Of a stretch of 42,192 nucleotides of DNA, positions 42,109 to 42,192 are shown piece after piece. Under the pieces are notes generated by a model. It worked only from the letters and a program-made list of their open reading frames with translations, did not search any database and was not told the DNA's origin. Every line of letters starts with the position of its first letter. The stretch's first letter is position 1. The position numbers were made by a program, and so were the translations under genes. This stretch comes from Streptomyces sp. TRM68367 (GTDB lineage Bacteria; Actinomycetota; Actinomycetes; Streptomycetales; Streptomycetaceae), in contig NZ_JACTVI010000074.1 of assembly GCF_014495685.1 (NCBI RefSeq), forward strand, positions 1 through 42,192, written 5' to 3'.

Positions 42109-42192
42109 GCCCAATGCCGTGTAGTTAGGGCTTGCCGATTAATAACTCGCTGTCTTGATCTCCGGTGGGTGGGTGAGTCCTGCCGTGCTGGC
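42109..42192. other. Right edge: sequence of different character, possible mobile-element end
   Basis: Directly after the broken GNAT gene the sequence becomes much less GC-rich (GTGTAGTTAGGGCTTGCC, ATTAATAACTCGCTGTCTTG). It resembles the untranslated end of a Streptomyces insertion sequence, but no transposase or inverted terminal repeat can be seen in the 84 bases available. Confidence 0.25.

Overview
This is a GC-rich actinobacterial chromosome segment, almost certainly from Streptomyces or a close relative. The signs are strong third-position GC, frequent GTG and TTG starts behind AAGGAGG-type ribosome sites, Tat signals with twin arginines, an E. coli-type argG, a lone 20S proteasome beta subunit, and a sugar ABC importer without its own ATPase. 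I assigned functions by reading the translated sequence, without database searches.

Layout. 1-860: a small low-GC gene, a broken gene remnant, and a leader with three hairpins. 857-3988: a secreted beta-propeller/amidohydrolase fusion. 4128-5343: a truncated inositol-monophosphatase-like gene fused tail to tail to a methyltransferase. 5629-11055: pyc (pyruvate carboxylase) and argG on the minus strand, separated by an 11-unit tandem DNA repeat; argG has a promoter that predicts a leaderless mRNA. 11106-13150: an SMP-30 lactonase, a divergent Lrp/AsnC regulator and an AhpD-like protein. 13151-15627: a decayed stretch with a TetR remnant, a frameshifted gene, a long inverted repeat and a well-supported 48-residue gene. 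15631-20592: an SDR oxidoreductase, an AraC regulator with a VOC protein, a UvrA-like double ABC ATPase and a Cu/Zn superoxide dismutase. 20621-23729: small conserved genes, a second tail-to-tail junction of two truncated genes (hydrolase and monooxygenase) and an RpiR regulator. 23819-28658 (minus strand): a GT39-like membrane glycosyltransferase, a Tat-exported PAP2/haloperoxidase-type protein broken by one base, and a BadF-type sugar kinase. 28910-35401 (plus strand): a ROK regulator, then a sugar-import operon (lipoprotein, two permeases, and an unassigned helical carbohydrate enzyme). 35343-41344: a P-loop kinase, a SnoaL-like protein, a beta-phosphoglucomutase-type HAD enzyme, a second GT39-like protein, an orphan proteasome beta subunit and a NiCoT nickel/cobalt permease behind a probable Nur site. 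41442-42192: a GNAT gene with an internal deletion, then sequence of different character at the right edge.

How it fits together. The clearest functional unit is 27759-35401. A ROK-type operator lies between the divergent kinase and ROK genes, and the importer brings in an oligosaccharide that the 609-residue enzyme probably processes in the cytoplasm. Most other genes are independent housekeeping or stress units ending in hairpin terminators. A recurring theme is gene decay: at least eight genes are truncated, deleted internally or frameshifted. I found no tRNA, rRNA, CRISPR array, complete insertion sequence or biosynthetic gene cluster. The best leads for something new are the repeat array at 9251-9559, the orphan importer operon, the lone proteasome subunit and the 48-residue gene.
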